Positions 4,208 to 5,098 of a stretch of DNA of 5,098 bases are shown in pieces; the first letter of the stretch is position 1, and the number at the start of each line of letters is the position of its first letter. The DNA lies in NCBI GenBank assembly GCA_011523725.1, contig WTGD01000334.1, forward strand, positions 1 through 5,098, written 5' to 3'. Both the position numbers and the translations under genes were made by a program. The notes below the pieces were generated by a model. It was not told the DNA's origin, made no database searches, and worked only from the letters and a program-made list of their open reading frames with translations. This stretch comes from Nitrospinota bacterium. Its GTDB lineage: Bacteria > UBA8248.

Positions 4208-5098
4208 ATGGAAAGGCCTGCGACGCCGGGGAGACCCTCCTTCCCGGAAAAACCCGACGAAAACCAACCACCGCGCGTCGGTTCGCTGCGGACGGCGACT
4301 GATCTGATGCGCGCCTCGCTCGCCGAGAACACGCGCCGCGCCTACGAGGCCGCGTTGCGCGGCTTCGAGAGCTCGGGCCATCCCGAGACCGACGCCGGTG
4401 TGGCGGCCTACATCACGGGGCTCTACGAGAAGGGCCGCTCGGCGGCCTGCGCCGCGATGGCAGTGGCGGCGCTGCGGTTCCGGGCCAGGCTGCACGGCCG
4501 CTCCTCCCCGGTGGGTCCCGCGGCGGAGCGCGCCCTGGCGGGCTTCCGGCGCCTGGCGTCCGAGCGCGGCCGGGGCACGGTGGCCGGCGTTCGCTGGGAG
4601 GTGGCGGACCTTGCGGCCGCGCTGGCGGAAGAGACGGGGACCCCGGGCGGCCTGCGCGACGCCGCGATCGTGGCGGTGGCGAGCGACGCGCTGCTGCGGG
4701 TGTCGGAGGTCGCGGCGCTCGACATCGAGGACGTGAACCTCGAGGAGCAGACGGTGCACATCCGGCGCTCGAAGACGGACCAGGAGGGCCAAGGCGTCGT
4801 GCAGTACCTGGGCGATCCGACCGTGGCGCGCATCCGCGCCTGGCTGGCGCGCGCGGGTCTCGAGGAGGGGGCGCTCTTCCGGCCCGTGTACAAGGGGGGC
4901 CGGCTCCGGCCCGGGCGCCTGACGGACAGGAGCATCCGGGGCATCATCGCCCGGTGGGGGAAGGCCGCGGGCGCGGAGGGGCGCGTGAGCGGCCACAGCC
5001 TCCGGGTGGGGGGCGCGCAGAGCCTGGCGAACGCAGGCGCGTCGCTGGTCGAGATGCAGCTCGCGGGCCGCTGGCGCTCGCCGGCCATGCCGGGACGC
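4208..5098 (+). CDS. Tyrosine recombinase / phage-type integrase (3' end missing)
   Basis: This enzyme cuts and rejoins DNA at specific sites through a covalent 3'-phosphotyrosine; its exact substrate is unknown. The 297 visible residues show an N-terminal core-binding, SAM-like region (about 35-120, with ENTRRAYEAAL at 40-50) and then the catalytic domain. In the catalytic domain Arg164 lies in ALLRVSEV, Lys189 in RRSKTDQEG, His263 and Arg266 in HSLRVG, and Trp289 in AGRW at the position that is often His. The frame ends with SPAMPGR at the window edge. In relatives the catalytic Tyr follows this motif within a residue or so, so it should lie just outside. ATG 4208 has GGAG 4 bases upstream, and third-position GC rises after it. 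ATG 4148 in the same frame would add 20 residues and ATG 4307 would remove 33. XerC/D-like housekeeping use is less likely, given the setting and the GRW motif. Confidence 0.85.
   Translation, partial: MERPATPGRPSFPEKPDENQPPRVGSLRTATDLMRASLAENTRRAYEAALRGFESSGHPETDAGVAAYITGLYEKGRSAACAAMAVAALRFRARLHGRSSPVGPAAERALAGFRRLASERGRGTVAGVRWEVADLAAALAEETGTPGGLRDAAIVAVASDALLRVSEVAALDIEDVNLEEQTVHIRRSKTDQEGQGVVQYLGDPTVARIRAWLARAGLEEGALFRPVYKGGRLRPGRLTDRSIRGIIARWGKAAGAEGRVSGHSLRVGGAQSLANAGASLVEMQLAGRWRSPAMPGR

Noticed and set aside
4072..4302. 76-codon frame from GTG 4072
   Set aside because: There is no ribosome site, it overlaps the integrase start in another frame, and the codon pattern changes along its length.
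4196..5088. Long minus-strand frames opposite the integrase
   Set aside because: The + strand frame carries all visible tyrosine-recombinase catalytic motifs. The antisense frames reflect very high third-position GC.

Overview
The window looks like an accessory stretch of a GC-rich Gram-negative bacterium. The support is a lipoprotein with a type II signal peptide and a TbpB/factor-H-binding-type outer-surface barrel, strong Shine-Dalgarno and sigma70-type sites, and very high third-position GC in the integrase. Nothing visible fixes the genus; a proteobacterium or similar environmental or host-associated lineage is my inference.

Left third (1-1166): two tandem paralogous genes on the + strand encode a small protein with one N-terminal membrane helix and a long, highly charged coiled coil. 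The first is cut by the window edge. The two differ by in-frame gain, loss and shuffling of 7-, 11-, 18- and 14-residue modules. The second has its own sigma70-like promoter and a Shine-Dalgarno that fixes its start. Their function is unknown.

Middle (1099-1844): a 746-base gap with no convincing protein gene. It holds a series of inverted repeats, including two GTAG-ended palindromic (REP-like) elements, one a perfect 28-bp palindrome. It then holds a segment (about 1531-1764, + strand) with several mutually compatible helices, one long-range helix and a terminal T-run. I read this segment as a structured non-coding RNA, possibly a stand-alone relative of HEARO / IscB omega RNA; the family name comes from memory and needs a covariance search.

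Centre right (1845-3614, - strand): a 589-residue surface lipoprotein with lipobox, Gly tether, Cys-bounded loop, about 120-residue Ala-rich helical stalk, and C-terminal TbpB/FHbp-like beta-barrel motifs.

Right (3615-5098): a divergent intergenic region with GC-rich hairpins is followed by an AT-rich promoter (TTGACA-16-TATATT) overlapped by a 20-bp dyad that matches the Fur 7-1-7 box at 13 of 14 positions. Downstream lies a hairpin leader and a tyrosine recombinase (297 codons visible), which runs off the edge one or a few codons before its expected catalytic Tyr. The same 12-mer that forms the Fur-like core recurs in inverted orientation toward the lipoprotein gene. Joint iron control of a TbpB-like lipoprotein and an integrase is therefore possible but unproven. 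Tandem gene copies, palindromic repeats, a possible IS-associated RNA and an integrase together suggest a recombination-active region.
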